Below are positions 43,410 through 53,886 of a stretch of DNA of 64,000 bases, in pieces. The first letter of the stretch is position 1; each line of letters begins with the position of its first letter. The stretch lies in contig JAKTTT010000063.1 in assembly GCA_030581615.1 (NCBI GenBank), positions 62,001-126,000 of the forward strand, given 5' to 3'. A model generated the notes under the pieces. It was given only the letters and a program-made list of their open reading frames with translations, was not told the DNA's origin and searched no databases. The translations under genes and the position numbers were made by a program. Origin of the DNA: Alloascoidea africana. Taxonomy: Eukaryota; Ascomycota; Alloascoideomycetes; Alloascoideales; Alloascoideaceae.

Positions 43410-43657
43410 CTGAGACTCGGGCATCAAGGCGCTGGCGGCATGCTGGAGAGATCTGAGCTGCGCTTGGGCAGGACAGAACGGGAAGATTTGGCCAGCGCTG
43501 GCGAAGGTTGGTTTGTGTCCTCCAGTTTTCCAGCACAGGCACCAGCACAGGAGCCAGCACAGAAGCCAGATCGGAAGCGACAAGCCACGAATTGATTGAA
43601 ATCGCCAGGCTGTATGGATTCCATCCCATCCTTCCTGGAGCCCAAATGATGTGCGCT

Positions 43658-43675
43658 GGATCGATCGATCGATCC
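43658..43675. repeat. 18-bp GATC palindrome, DDI1-like promoter
   Basis: GGATCGATCGATCGATCC is a perfect 18-bp palindrome 357 bp upstream of the DDI1-like start. A related ATCGATCGATCGAT run occurs at 46842-46855 upstream of DDI1. Confidence 0.75.
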
Positions 43676-44031
43676 TAGTGGTCTGAGCGTGAATTGCCCG
43701 TGGACTCACAAATCAAATGAGGACACGATTAAAATACGCCCTCGCCAGGCCGAAGAGCAAAACATCAAGAAACAAATCACCATCACCACGGCGCTTTGCA
43801 AATATTTAATTGCAAAGTGTACTTTATGTATCCAGCAGGCCAGCTGGGGAACTTTTTCTGATCGACCAATTTTCCCCCGTTCCATTTCCACTTCCCAAAT
43901 CACATCCTATTAATAAAGGCTGTCATCGCTCCTCTTTTTTTCCCCTTCCCTTCCTTTTTTTTGCCCTTTCTTTCTCTTTTTATCCCCATCTTCATTCTAC
44001 TAAACTCCCAACAAACACCGCAGATCAAACT

Positions 44032-45759
44032 ATGAGACTTACCCTATCTATTGAAGACTATGATGATATCATTACCGTGGAAATTGCAACTTCGATGACC
44101 CTTTACGACTTCAAGGCCTTCGTAGCCTCTGAATCCGGAATCCCCGCCGAAAAGTTGGTTCTTGTCCTTCTGAACGAAACCATGGTGGGGGACCACAGAC
44201 TCCTATGTGATTGGGAGCTTTTCGAAGACGATATAATCCTGGTGAAGCAGAAAAAGAGTTCCTCAAAGTCCTCCAAATACACCACCAAAGCATCGTCGCC
44301 CTCCAAGCTGTGCAGCATCAATAGTACCACTACCCCTAAACCTGTGCCTGTGCAAATTCGGGGAGACAGCCATTTCAGCAGCCAGAACCACCACTATGAT
44401 TTTGGTTACTACGGCACTGACCACCATCATGACTCCAGCTACACACACAACCCGAAGCAGATATCGCCATCGCAGCGCTCTAGTGCCTCCACGGCGTATT
44501 CTTCCACATACGAGGAGCTGGAGCGGAAGCAAAGAGAACTTTTGGAAAAGAGCAGACGCTTTATGAACGAAAACGAGGCAATCTACGACACTTTTGACGA
44601 AAAGTACTACTACACTCCCCCCAATTCTTTCGAGATGAAACCAAAGCAATCCTCTAGGTCAGCACCAATTCCCATGCCAGTGCCTGTCCCCAAAGCTGTT
44701 CCTCAGCAATCCCCTAATGCCATACCTATACCCGTAAAACATGTGTATGAGCCTGAGTCGGACTCACTTATAGGGCCTCCTGATAACCAAATCGATGCTG
44801 AGATTGAGCGTCTGAGACTGCAATGTCGATTGGACCCAATACTGAGAGAACAGCTTTTTGGCGCTTATCCTAATTTGAAAGGGTTGGTCGATAAGCCGCT
44901 CAAATTCAGAGAAGCCATGATACGAAACGATGAAAACCGTCGCCAACAGAGACAGTTCATCAAGAGTCAAATCTATCGTTTAAATCAGGACATTTATAAT
45001 GAAGTAAACCAACAGCGGATTTTAGAATTCATCAGACAGGACCAGGTTGCTGAAAGTATGAACACATCGTTGGAAAACATGCCCAAAAAGATTGTGGCTC
45101 TTTACATCTACCTTGAGATCAATGGCATCAAAGTTAAAGCCGCTGTGAACACGTCGAATTTGCTCACCTCAGTTTCGCCTGAATGTGCAGCTAAATGCGA
45201 CTTGATCAACCTGATCGATACGAAAGTAACCCAGATCGGTGGTGAGCCTATTTACGGTAAGATCTGGAGTGCCCCTGTCAAGATTGGCGAATCCTTCGTG
45301 CCCTTGTCACTAAATGTGATTGAGGAACAGGCTGTGGATGTATCACTGGGTCTGGATGCTTTTCAACGTCACAAGGGTTCCATAGACTTTGATGGCGGAA
45401 GTTTACATCTTGCAGACTCCTCTGTCAAGTTTCTCTCAGAAGAAGAGATCCTTGCAGATGAAGTTGAGGATGAAATTGTTGAAGAGGAACCAGAACCGGA
45501 ACCACATACCCCTATACAGCCCCAAATTGAGCTTTCCCCAAATCTACAGTTCCCCATGTCACTACCCAGAAATTCAAAGTACTATTATCCAAACTACCAA
45601 CTTGATGGTCTGAGCAGTACCCCTACAAAGTATTCTGTGGATAGGAGACAACCCATAGATATCGATAGAAAGCCGATCCCCAAATCAATGCAGCCCGACG
45701 ACCTAACGACATTTCAGTCAATTATGGGGTTGTTCAATAATAAAAAGACTATTTACTAG
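44032..45759 (+). CDS. Diverged DDI1 paralogue: catalytically dead, no UBA, intronless
   Basis: 575 aa from MRLTLSIEDYDDIITVEIAT. Residues 1-73 are a Ddi1 ubiquitin-like domain. A new disordered insert covers about 75-250, with His/Tyr-rich and IPMPVPVP segments. The helical domain follows (AEIERLRLQCRLDPILREQLFGAYP), then the retroviral-protease-like domain from about 355. There the catalytic D-S/T-G-A is replaced: intact DDI1 has FVDSGAQATI whereas this copy reads AVNTSNLLTS, with Asn373 for Asp. Downstream structure is kept (SPECAAKCD, GKIWSAPVKIGE, VDVSLGLDAFQRHKGSIDF). The Glu-Pro run is a short remnant and the UBA domain is replaced by an unrelated tail. Both DDI1 introns are precisely absent. 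The frame is whole with conserved core structure, which suggests a retained function without protease activity. Confidence 0.9.
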   Translation: MRLTLSIEDYDDIITVEIATSMTLYDFKAFVASESGIPAEKLVLVLLNETMVGDHRLLCDWELFEDDIILVKQKKSSSKSSKYTTKASSPSKLCSINSTTTPKPVPVQIRGDSHFSSQNHHYDFGYYGTDHHHDSSYTHNPKQISPSQRSSASTAYSSTYEELERKQRELLEKSRRFMNENEAIYDTFDEKYYYTPPNSFEMKPKQSSRSAPIPMPVPVPKAVPQQSPNAIPIPVKHVYEPESDSLIGPPDNQIDAEIERLRLQCRLDPILREQLFGAYPNLKGLVDKPLKFREAMIRNDENRRQQRQFIKSQIYRLNQDIYNEVNQQRILEFIRQDQVAESMNTSLENMPKKIVALYIYLEINGIKVKAAVNTSNLLTSVSPECAAKCDLINLIDTKVTQIGGEPIYGKIWSAPVKIGESFVPLSLNVIEEQAVDVSLGLDAFQRHKGSIDFDGGSLHLADSSVKFLSEEEILADEVEDEIVEEEPEPEPHTPIQPQIELSPNLQFPMSLPRNSKYYYPNYQLDGLSSTPTKYSVDRRQPIDIDRKPIPKSMQPDDLTTFQSIMGLFNNKKTIY

Positions 45760-47895
45760 TTAGACACTATCTGGCGGAATTTATAAATGCGAAAAGAAAG
45801 AAGCCAAACGACTAAAACTAACGTTCATCTGCTTTCTACTTTCTGATTGTGTTCCAAAACCCCCCCAAAAAAAATTGAATCTTTTTACGAAATAATCCCG
45901 CTGCTTCATTTCTTTGCTTCTATTCTCTTTGGCGTTGATTACTTATTGAAAAAAAAAATTGTTATGACGATAGAAAATACAAAAGAACGTTTTCTTCTCC
46001 CCTTACTCTTGACCATAATGATGGATTATTTTGCTTATCAGGTTTGTTGTTTCATCTATCTATGGTATTGACAAGAGGGGGTGAGCTCACGGTATATGAT
46101 TGCTTTACTTTTTGCCCTTTTTTTTGCCCTTTTTTTCTTGGTTGATTTAGGAAGGTTTGACGCGAACTACTTTTTTTTTTACTCAATCCACTCCTTTCGT
46201 GTTTTACTTTTTTGTATGCCTTTTTTTTTTGGAGTTGATTTGCTATATTTTGATAAACTTGAGAAGATTGAAGAGAAAAACCTAAACAAAACACGACGAC
46301 AACTACTACAAACTTACAAACGAAAAACGATTTTTAACTTTAATAGTTTCTTTGCGAGAAATCAATTTCTCTCAACCTTTTTCTTTCTTTCGTTCTTTCT
46401 TTGCTCACATTTTGCGATTTCTTGGTGCGTTATTAAATGATCTTTTTTAATTCTTTTTGTTTCGTTTTTTGCACTGACTGACGTTCGTTTTAAAAAAAAC
46501 GTTTCTGGTTAGTTCCAGATTATTATTATGATAAATAGGAAGAAAATTTTTCTTTGGGTTAATATTGCTTGACTACGAAAACTGCCTTTTACTGAGCCAA
46601 TTCCACTCGTTTATTCCCTCATTCATTTCCTTATTAACCCACAATGAAATGTATATGGTATGAATTTTTCAAAAATATCCAGTTTTTTTAATGATCCCTC
46701 TTACCTATGCCCATTTTGGGGACACCTGTACTGATCAGGCCGTTCTAAAAGGAGGGGGATGCCTTCTTGAGACTGAAATGAAATGGATTCCACTTTATCC
46801 CCTAATTTACTACCTTGGCTTCTTCCCCCCTCCATCGATGAATCGATCGATCGATCTAAACAAGGTTTGGACCAGGAACTAAGTTTTACCCCGATCGGGC
46901 AAGAAACCTCTAGCTTGTTTTTTTCCATATTCCCGATGATGTGGATCTGCAGTCACCATGGAACTGGGGCAAAAAAAAGGGGGCAAGCTGTGTGACTTTT
47001 TTAGAATAGCATGATCCCTTGTTGGATTTCATAGGTATGTAACCAACTACCACTAGAAGAAGAAACAAGACTCTTTATATAACTGTAATTCCACCAGACT
47101 CTAAGAAACGAAGTTCTAAAGATGCTTCGAGTGTCACTGTCTGTCCATCTGTGGTCTCGAAAACCTGAGTTTATATTCTTCAATTTTATTTTTTTAACTT
47201 CATACATGCTCACACACCGATAATAGGTCTTGTGATGCTCTATTGATATTTCACCAATACCCTCGGACTAGAGAGAGAGGGAAAAAAGAGACAAATTCTG
47301 CTCCTTTTGTACTCGTCACTGGAACGCAAACTGTTGGGAATGGGGGCAGAGAGTCTCCATTAATAGAACACACACCAGGAATGGAAGCCAACTTGACCGA
47401 TTCGGGCCAGGTTAGAACCAAGCCCAGTCAGTCAGTCAGCCAGCCAGCCAGCCAGCCGCTTTGTGGAAGAAGACACAAAAGTGCTATCTATGTTTTACGC
47501 TTCGGTTATGAATGCGTGGGGAATGGGAATAGGATCAACAAGAGAAGACCCGGCTCGATTGTAGAGCGCCGCCTTCTATGATGCGATCAACGGTGACGAT
47601 ACTATATTGGCTTGTCTTGGGATACGAGAATTGGTCCAATACCGAGTCTCAAAGACCAGTCGAAGACAAAATCCATATCCAAAATTAAGCTCATAATGAT
47701 GAAGAAAATGGAATTTTTCATTTTGGGGGGACTAAAAGCATAGATGGCTGGCTTTGGCTACCCTGATTTTCTAGGACGGATGGAGTCGGATCATTTTAGA
47801 TCTTCTTCTTTTCTCTCCATACACTTCTTTTTTTTTGAGAACTACTCCCCTTTTGCTTTGTTCCATCTCAACTTTTCACCCAGACCGCGATCCTC
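45760..47895. other. 2.1-kb spacer between the two DDI1 paralogues
   Basis: The first half is AT-rich with many T-runs (3' UTR and terminator type). The second half holds the DDI1 upstream region: an ATCGATCGATCGAT run at 46842-46855 and a CAGTCAGCCAGCC tandem repeat at about 47425-47458. Frames seen here are low complexity. No gene recognised. Confidence 0.5.
47425..47458 (+). repeat. CAGT/CAGC tetranucleotide repeat
   Basis: Tandem CAGT units turning into CAGC units, about 440 bp upstream of DDI1. Confidence 0.8.
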
Positions 47896-49276
47896 ATGAG
47901 ACTTACTCTGGCGCTGGATAACCTCAAGGAGTTGCTTACTTTGGAGGCAGCCACCTCCATGACCCTGTCGGATTTCAAGGCCTACATTGAGTCCGAGACT
48001 GGGATCCCAACAGACGAAATGGTCATCTTCTACCAATTGAAGCCGCTAATAGGCGACGATCGGATTCTGAACGAATGGGGATTCCAAGGAGACGACCTTC
48101 TCGTTGTTGAACGTAGATCTCATACAAATGCCGAAGCCCAGGCTCCTCCAGCTCCTCCTCCTCCTCCCCCAGAGAACCCATTTGAAGCCGAAGTTGAAAG
48201 ACTAAGATTACAACTTAGCTTTGATGAAAATCTGAAGCAGATTCTCCTTGGCGCTTATCCCGATCTGGAACCCTTGATCGATGACCCCGTCAAGTTTTGT
48301 GAAGCAATGACCAAGATCGATAACGAGCATCGTGCAAAGGAAAAGGCGATCAAGGAGGAACTGTTCCGGTTGAGTACTAGTCCCGGTAGTGAGGCCCATC
48401 AAAGTCGAATCTTAGAGATCATTAGACAAGAACAGATAGCTGAAAACCTGGCAAATGCCTTGGAGCATAACCCGGAGGTTTTTGGCAAAGTGACCATGTT
48501 GTATATTGATGTGGAGGTTAATGGCGTTGCGGTCAAGGCATTTGTTGATTCAGGTGCTCAGGCCACAATAAGTATGAAGTTTTTTTTTCTTTCTTCCTCC
48601 CCCTTTTTTTTTTATTTTCTTGGCTTTTGGCAAAAGTCTGTTTTTTGGCTGATCAAACTAACCTGGAATCACTTTTGCTGTTTAGTCAGTCCTGAATGCG
48701 CAGAAAAATGCCATATACTACGGCTACTTGACAAGCGATTTAAAGGAGTTGCCAAAGGAGTTGGAACCGCAAATATATTGGGGAGAATCCATAGCGCCCC
48801 TATTAAAGTGGGCGAGGCTTTCCTTCCCTGTTCTTTCACGGTTATCGAGGGCCAGAGTGTCGATCTTCTCCTAGGGTTGGATGGTAAGACTCTTAAAGAT
48901 TGTGTCTTTTACGATGCGTTACTAACAAGGGATCTCTTATCTAGTCTTGAAACGTCACCAAGGTGTTATTGATCTCCAAAAGAACGTACTGATCCTTGGA
49001 GATGCTTCTACACCATTCCTAGGCGAAGCAGATATACCAAAGGAAGAAGAGCCGGAACCGGAGCCCGAACCTGAACCGGAGCCTGAGCCTGAACCAGCTC
49101 CTGAGCCGGAACCGGAGCCCACACCAGAAGAGAAAACAGCGGTGAAAATGCCCACGTATCCAGAAGACAAGATTGAAATACTGACCCGTTTGGGATTCAG
49201 TAGAGATCAAGCTGTTGTGGCTCTTCAATTGACTGGAGGAAACGCCTATCTTGCAGCAAGTCTACTCTACCAGTAA
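47896..49276 (+). CDS. DDI1: Ubiquitin shuttle and aspartyl protease Ddi1
   Basis: Ddi1 is a proteasome shuttle: its UBL binds the proteasome, its UBA binds ubiquitin and the dimeric retroviral-like protease cleaves heavily ubiquitinated clients. Exons: 47896-48571, 48686-48883 and 48945-49276. The introns are 114 nt (GTATGA...TTAG) and 61 nt (GTAAGA...CTAG), giving 401 aa (428 in S. cerevisiae). UBL 1-72; proline-rich linker (APPAPPPPPP); helical domain about 95-195; protease motif AFVDSGAQATI with catalytic D218; dimer and flap part to GLDVLKRHQGVIDL; a long (Glu-Pro)n hinge; UBA at about 362-401 (EILTRLGFSRDQAVVALQLT). Intron 1 interrupts the protease domain just after the active-site loop and is a stop-free multiple of three, so retention would insert 38 residues there. 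Confidence 0.95.
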
Positions 49277-49637
49277 GCATTAACACATCACCATGATACA
49301 CAGAGAATTGTCAAAAAACAAGAACCCTTCATCATCATCATCATCATCATTATCATTCATCGTATTTTTACATATACATCTATACATCTTTCGATTGTTA
49401 CGACGGTTTCTGGTATTCCTTACAATTGTACCTGAGTACAGAGTAATGGTTTGAGAACCCGTGCAAAAAGCCTCCTGATATCACCTTCATTATCTTATTC
49501 CTATTTACACCAAAAAAAAAAAATCCCACACCATCATCGATGTTACGCTTGTTCTTATATTAACCGCCATCTCTTGTTATTTCTTTTGCTCTTTTTGATT
49601 TAATTTTCTCTTTACGCTTTGTTGCTGTTGCTGTTGC

Positions 49638-49673
<36 letters not shown>

Positions 49674-49945
49674 GGCCATTAAAAAATTGCCATTCTGGTT
49701 CTTAGAAACTTAATCTATATTATAGTGGAGCCAGATTCCAATCCGATAGATTCTCCTTCTTCCATTTGGAAATTAAAAAATATGTTTGGCTTTTGATTTT
49801 GTGCTAAGTCCTCTAACTCCACAAACACCCATACACCCTAGAATAAACCCAAGATCTGGGAATTTTTGTTCAATTCCTAACAAAGTAGAGGGTGAAACTA
49901 CACAAATAACACCAACCACGAACCATAAAAACTCCCCATAAAAAC
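49277..49945. other. DDI1/USP spacer with GTT microsatellite
   Basis: 669 bp between DDI1 and the deubiquitinase gene. 49621-49673 is a (GTTGCT)n-(GTT)n trinucleotide tract about 270 bp before the downstream ATG; a CAT-repeat occurs near 49331. No gene seen. Confidence 0.6.
49621..49673 (+). repeat. Trinucleotide microsatellite (GTTGCT)n(GTT)n
   Basis: Roughly 17 consecutive trinucleotides, first alternating GTT and GCT, then pure GTT. Confidence 0.9.
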
Positions 49946-52900
49946 ATGGCAGCCATGGGGCTTAAGCTGCCGGGAGGGTCCAGATCGCACAGGTTAAAGA
50001 CGATTAAGGACCTGAGTGATTTGGCCGATTCGCTTATTGATGAGCAGTATACAGGGAGGGACAATAACGATATTAGAACCCTTGTTGAAGAGGCTATGGA
50101 CTTTTTAAAATGCGTAAGTGCCACAAACTTTTTTCTTTTTAGGAATCAAGATAATGGGGAGAAACTAACACAAGATGATGAGGATAAAGTATAAAGATAG
50201 TTTGAAACAGGGGGAAAAGGAAAAGGCCTATGTGAATTTCCTACTTGCAAGCATTGTTCTTACACAACTGGTTCCTCGTTCTGATAACTATTTGGAACTT
50301 TCGAAAACAAACCCTGAACTTTTCAAACTTTACAAAGAAGTGTCTTCGTTTATAACTGCAGATAATGATATAGCGAATTTACGAATGGCTATCAAAATGG
50401 CAAGTGGCGAATTGCAATCAAACTCCATACAGAGTCAAAGTCATCAACATCAACATCAACATCCACAATCACAGGTACAGGTACAATCACAATCGCGAAC
50501 GTTGAATGGAACAGCTAGAGATCAACGGACACATCAAGAACAAGAATACAATTTACAAAAAAACAATGATACTTCTTCTCAAGATGCTTTAATGGATAGG
50601 TTTTCAAAATTAAAACTCACTGATTCAAAGCCTACTGCCCCAACTAGAGATCAAATTTCTACTAACTTGGCTAGCACCACGAATAACGCACGGTTAAGAA
50701 AAGAATTATTACAAAACAGTTATCCCCCAGATGACATTTCTGTATTTGTGGGGTTTAATAGAACGGCAATAGACCCAAACACGTTGTCCTATATGCTCAA
50801 CCATGCGCCCAATTCCATTTTACTTATAGATGTGCGACCAAGAGATGAATTTAATCGATGTCATATTCGAGCCCCCAATGTGATTTGTGTTGAGCCGGTT
50901 TCCGCAAGACCGAATATGAGTGATCAAAGTCTAGAAGATAGTCTTTGTTTGACACCCAATGATCAAGACCTGTTTAAAGATCGGGATCGATATGAACTTG
51001 TTGTGATTTATGATTACGAAACTGAGGAATTGATAACCCAATCTGCGGTTCGAAGCGCTGCAAACTACAATTCTCTGATAACGATGAAATCGGAAAGTCA
51101 GGAACAATTGGCGGCTATGAAAAACGTTGTTAAATCGTTGTCTGATTTTTTGTTCACAAAACAATTGAAAAGATCGGTATGTCTGCTTAATGGTGGATTA
51201 AGGGCATGGAGAGAAAAAACGGGCAACTCCATGATTACGACCAGCGGTCCAGGAGTAGTGGGTGCTACTGGTGGTGGAGATGGCCCCATACACGGTATTG
51301 GAATTACGAGATCCGAATCAAAGCTGTTTGATAGTAGACGACCCAAATCTGTTACAGTGCCCACTGCAATCCCATCTAGACCGTCAATGTTTCGCAAAGG
51401 CAGTATTGCGTCGAGTGCTCAGGAACCAGAGTCCTTTGATGCTGCTGTTTACGGACCAGGCATCATGAGTAGCAGTAACAGTGGGAATGGAAGTGGCGAA
51501 AACAGCATTAGCGGTGGCAACGGTAACAACAATAGCATTGGAAATGGGAAGAACGGTTGCAACGTGTCGCCGGACAACAGCGGACTGTATGCTCGAGACC
51601 TGAGCGACTACTTTCGAACGTATCCTGCACAATCCCAGGTTCCGGAAGATATGTCAAAGGCTGGGTCCAAGCACCTAGGAGCAGACCCAGGAGCATCAGC
51701 AGGGGGAATGGCATCAGACTATGGACATGCCAACCTACAGAGACGCTCAGTTGGCATGGGACATAGATCCACATCCTCGCTCAACACGCTGGACCGTGTG
51801 CCGAACCACAAGAGCACTTCTTCGTTTTCATATTCGTCATCACCGAAAGTGCCACCACAGCAGATGAAATCGCCAAATTATCCGTCTGTGAGCTCGTTCA
51901 CTCCACAGGTCCAGGCGCCTCCTCCAGCAGTTCATTCGCGGGATTCTATGATGCAACCTCCCCCGTTGCCTGAACTGCCGCCGTATTCTGCGATTCACGG
52001 GAGCCCATATCAGTACCAATATCAAAATCAGAAACAGAAACATGCAACACAGCAGATGCAGCAACAGCACCAGCCACAAACAATGCAACAGATACAACAA
52101 CAACAGCTTCAAAAGATGAGTTCAAGTGGACTTGGACCGAATCCCACCAGGATAAAAGAGGAGTTTACCACGGGGCTTGTGAATTTGGGCAACACCTGTT
52201 ACATGAACAGTGTGATTCAGTGTATTGCAGGCACGCCGGAATTGACGAGAATCTTTGTTACAGGGTCGTATTTACAGCATATAAATGTCCAGAGCAAGTT
52301 GGGTCATAAGGGGGTGTTAGCGCAATCTTTTGCGAAAGTTGTACAAGAGCTTTACCGCAATGATAAACCGTCGATGCAGTGTATTGGGTTGAAACAACTG
52401 AGCGGTAGGATTCATGAGGAGTTTCGAGGCAGTGAGCAACAGGATACGGTTGATTTTTTGACATTTTTGTTGGATGGGCTTCATGAGGATTTGAACGAGT
52501 GTGGGGGCGCGCCGTATCTGCAATTGACGGAGCAACAGGAGAGGAATCGGGAGCGTATGTCAGTGAGACAGGCGGCTACGATCGAGTGGGAGCGGTATTT
52601 GAAAAACAACTTTTCGGTTATTGTTGATGTGTGTCAGGGACAGTACCAAAGTCGATTGGAATGTCTTGTTTGTGGGACCACGAGCACCACCTACAACGCG
52701 TTTACCACGTTGAGTCTTCCGATTCCTCCAGGGAGGGGTAAAGTGAGTTTAGAAGAGTGTTTTGATTATTTTACACATGGTGAGGTGCTTGATGGAGATG
52801 ACCGGTGGAAGTGCACCAAGTGTAAAGAGTACAGGAGGACGACGAAGAAGCTGACGATTTCGAGACTTCCGCAGATATTGATTGTGCACTTGAAGCGGTT

Positions 52901-53255
52901 TCAATCGGACAACTATGGATCATTCAAGAATTTCAAAAAGCTTGAAACGTTTGTGTCGTATCCTGTGGAAGAGGCGCTTGATCTGACGAGGTTTTGGCCG
53001 CCGTACAAGGGCAACGATGAGCAGATCTTGGCCAAGATTCCGACTCGAGGCCAGGCTCCGCCCTTCCGATACAGGCTGTATGGGGTCGTGAACCACTATG
53101 GGTCGATGAGTGGAGGACATTACACGAGTTACGTGCGCCGGGGCAAGCTTGGATGGTGCTATTTCGACGACTCCAAGGTGAATGCACATGTGAGCGGCGG
53201 GATCATGAACTCGAACGCCTACGTGTTGTTTTTCCGCCGGGTGGACACGCAGTGA
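49946..53255 (+). CDS. Rhodanese-USP deubiquitinase (Doa4/Ubp5/Ubp7 type)
   Basis: A ubiquitin-specific cysteine protease of the group that recovers ubiquitin at endosomes and the proteasome in S. cerevisiae. Exon 1 is 49946-50113. I place exon 2 at 50190-53255, using CTAAC at 50165 and the only acceptor that keeps the frame, giving 1077 aa. Order: N-terminal helical module (SDLADSLIDEQY; KQGEKEKAYVNFLLAS), a Gln/Ser-rich linker, a rhodanese-like domain from about residue 240 (ILLIDVRPRDEFNRCHI) to 390 (CLLNGGLRAWRE), a long disordered linker, then the USP domain from about 715. Cys box: GLVNLGNTCYMNSVIQC with C726; zinc knuckle CLVCG...CTKC; His box SMSGGHYTSYV with H1033. The linker contains QYQYQNQKQ-type Gln repeats. 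Orthology within Doa4, Ubp5 and Ubp7 is not resolved. Confidence 0.92.
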
Positions 53256-53886
53256 GAATAGCATAGAGAGAAAGAGTGAGAGAGAAGAGTAGACACCGTT
53301 GGGTAAATGAACGCAGTTTTTAGATCTTTCACTTTCATCTCCAACATGGACTTTCCAGGACTAAACATCTTCATAAACTTCTTCAATTATTATAATGCGG
53401 AGCTGCACGCGTGCAGCCCACACCGATCCGCAGCGGCGCGACAGGTTACGAGCCCCGGCCAGCACCCTCCACAGCCGCCAGCAGCCCTGCCAGCCGGCCC
53501 CTGAGCTCTCGTCTCTGCGCTTTTGGCCCTTGCCCAGAGCTCTGACCACGGCGAGCGTCGTCTGGAGGACGTGCTCGGGCCTGGCAGTGCCCTCCTGGGT
53601 CCCCTCTGGGCCTTTTGCCCTGGGCAGAGAGCTGGGCAGAGAGCTGGTGCTAGCAAGCGGAATGGGCTGGGCGCCTGCGTGGAATATTTTTAGCAGCTGG
53701 CGGGGCGGGACTCTGTATATAAACCTCTCCTTTTCCACTCTGCTCTCCTTTTCTTCTTCTTCCTCTTTCTCCTTTTCCTTCCATCTCTTCTCTGCCATTC
53801 GTTCGCTCGTGTCTGTGCATTGCCAGTAAACCCACAACCCACTAATACTAATTATTCCAACACCCCAAAACCTGAAAAATTTAAAA
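53256..53886. promoter_or_regulatory. Promoter of the GPI protein with GC island, palindrome and TATA
   Basis: From about 53390 to 53700 the sequence is GC-rich and includes GCTGCACGCGTGCAGC (53402-53417), a perfect 16-bp palindrome centred on ACGCGT. TATATAAA lies at 53716-53723, 164 bp upstream of the ATG, followed by a long CT-rich tract and an A-rich leader. This layout fits a strongly expressed yeast gene. Confidence 0.6.

Larger units (their letters stand above)
40013..44031. other. 4-kb gene-free interval between PAA1 and DDI1-like gene
   Basis: The longest stretch without a defensible gene. It mixes AT-rich DNA with GC-rich blocks (about 41440-41870, 42250-42700 and 43040-43700). It contains an 18-bp near-perfect inverted repeat, CAATTG and TTTGA/AGACC short repeats, and a GATC palindrome. 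Several frames of 60-240 codons overlap on both strands in the GC-rich parts. Two hydrophobic ones (41806-42054 plus; 42222-42587 minus) were considered and not accepted. The end nearest 44032 is pyrimidine-rich, as in promoters of well-expressed yeast genes. Confidence 0.5.

Noticed and set aside
927-46748. Identical 13-mer CAGGCCGTTCTAA in HUB1 intron 3 (927-939) and at 46736-46748
   Set aside because: A shared 13-mer is expected by chance many times in 64 kb.
53361-53837. 158-codon minus-strand frame upstream of the GPI protein
   Set aside because: Its Glu/Lys-rich part is the complement of the CT-rich promoter tract and leader of the gene at 53887.
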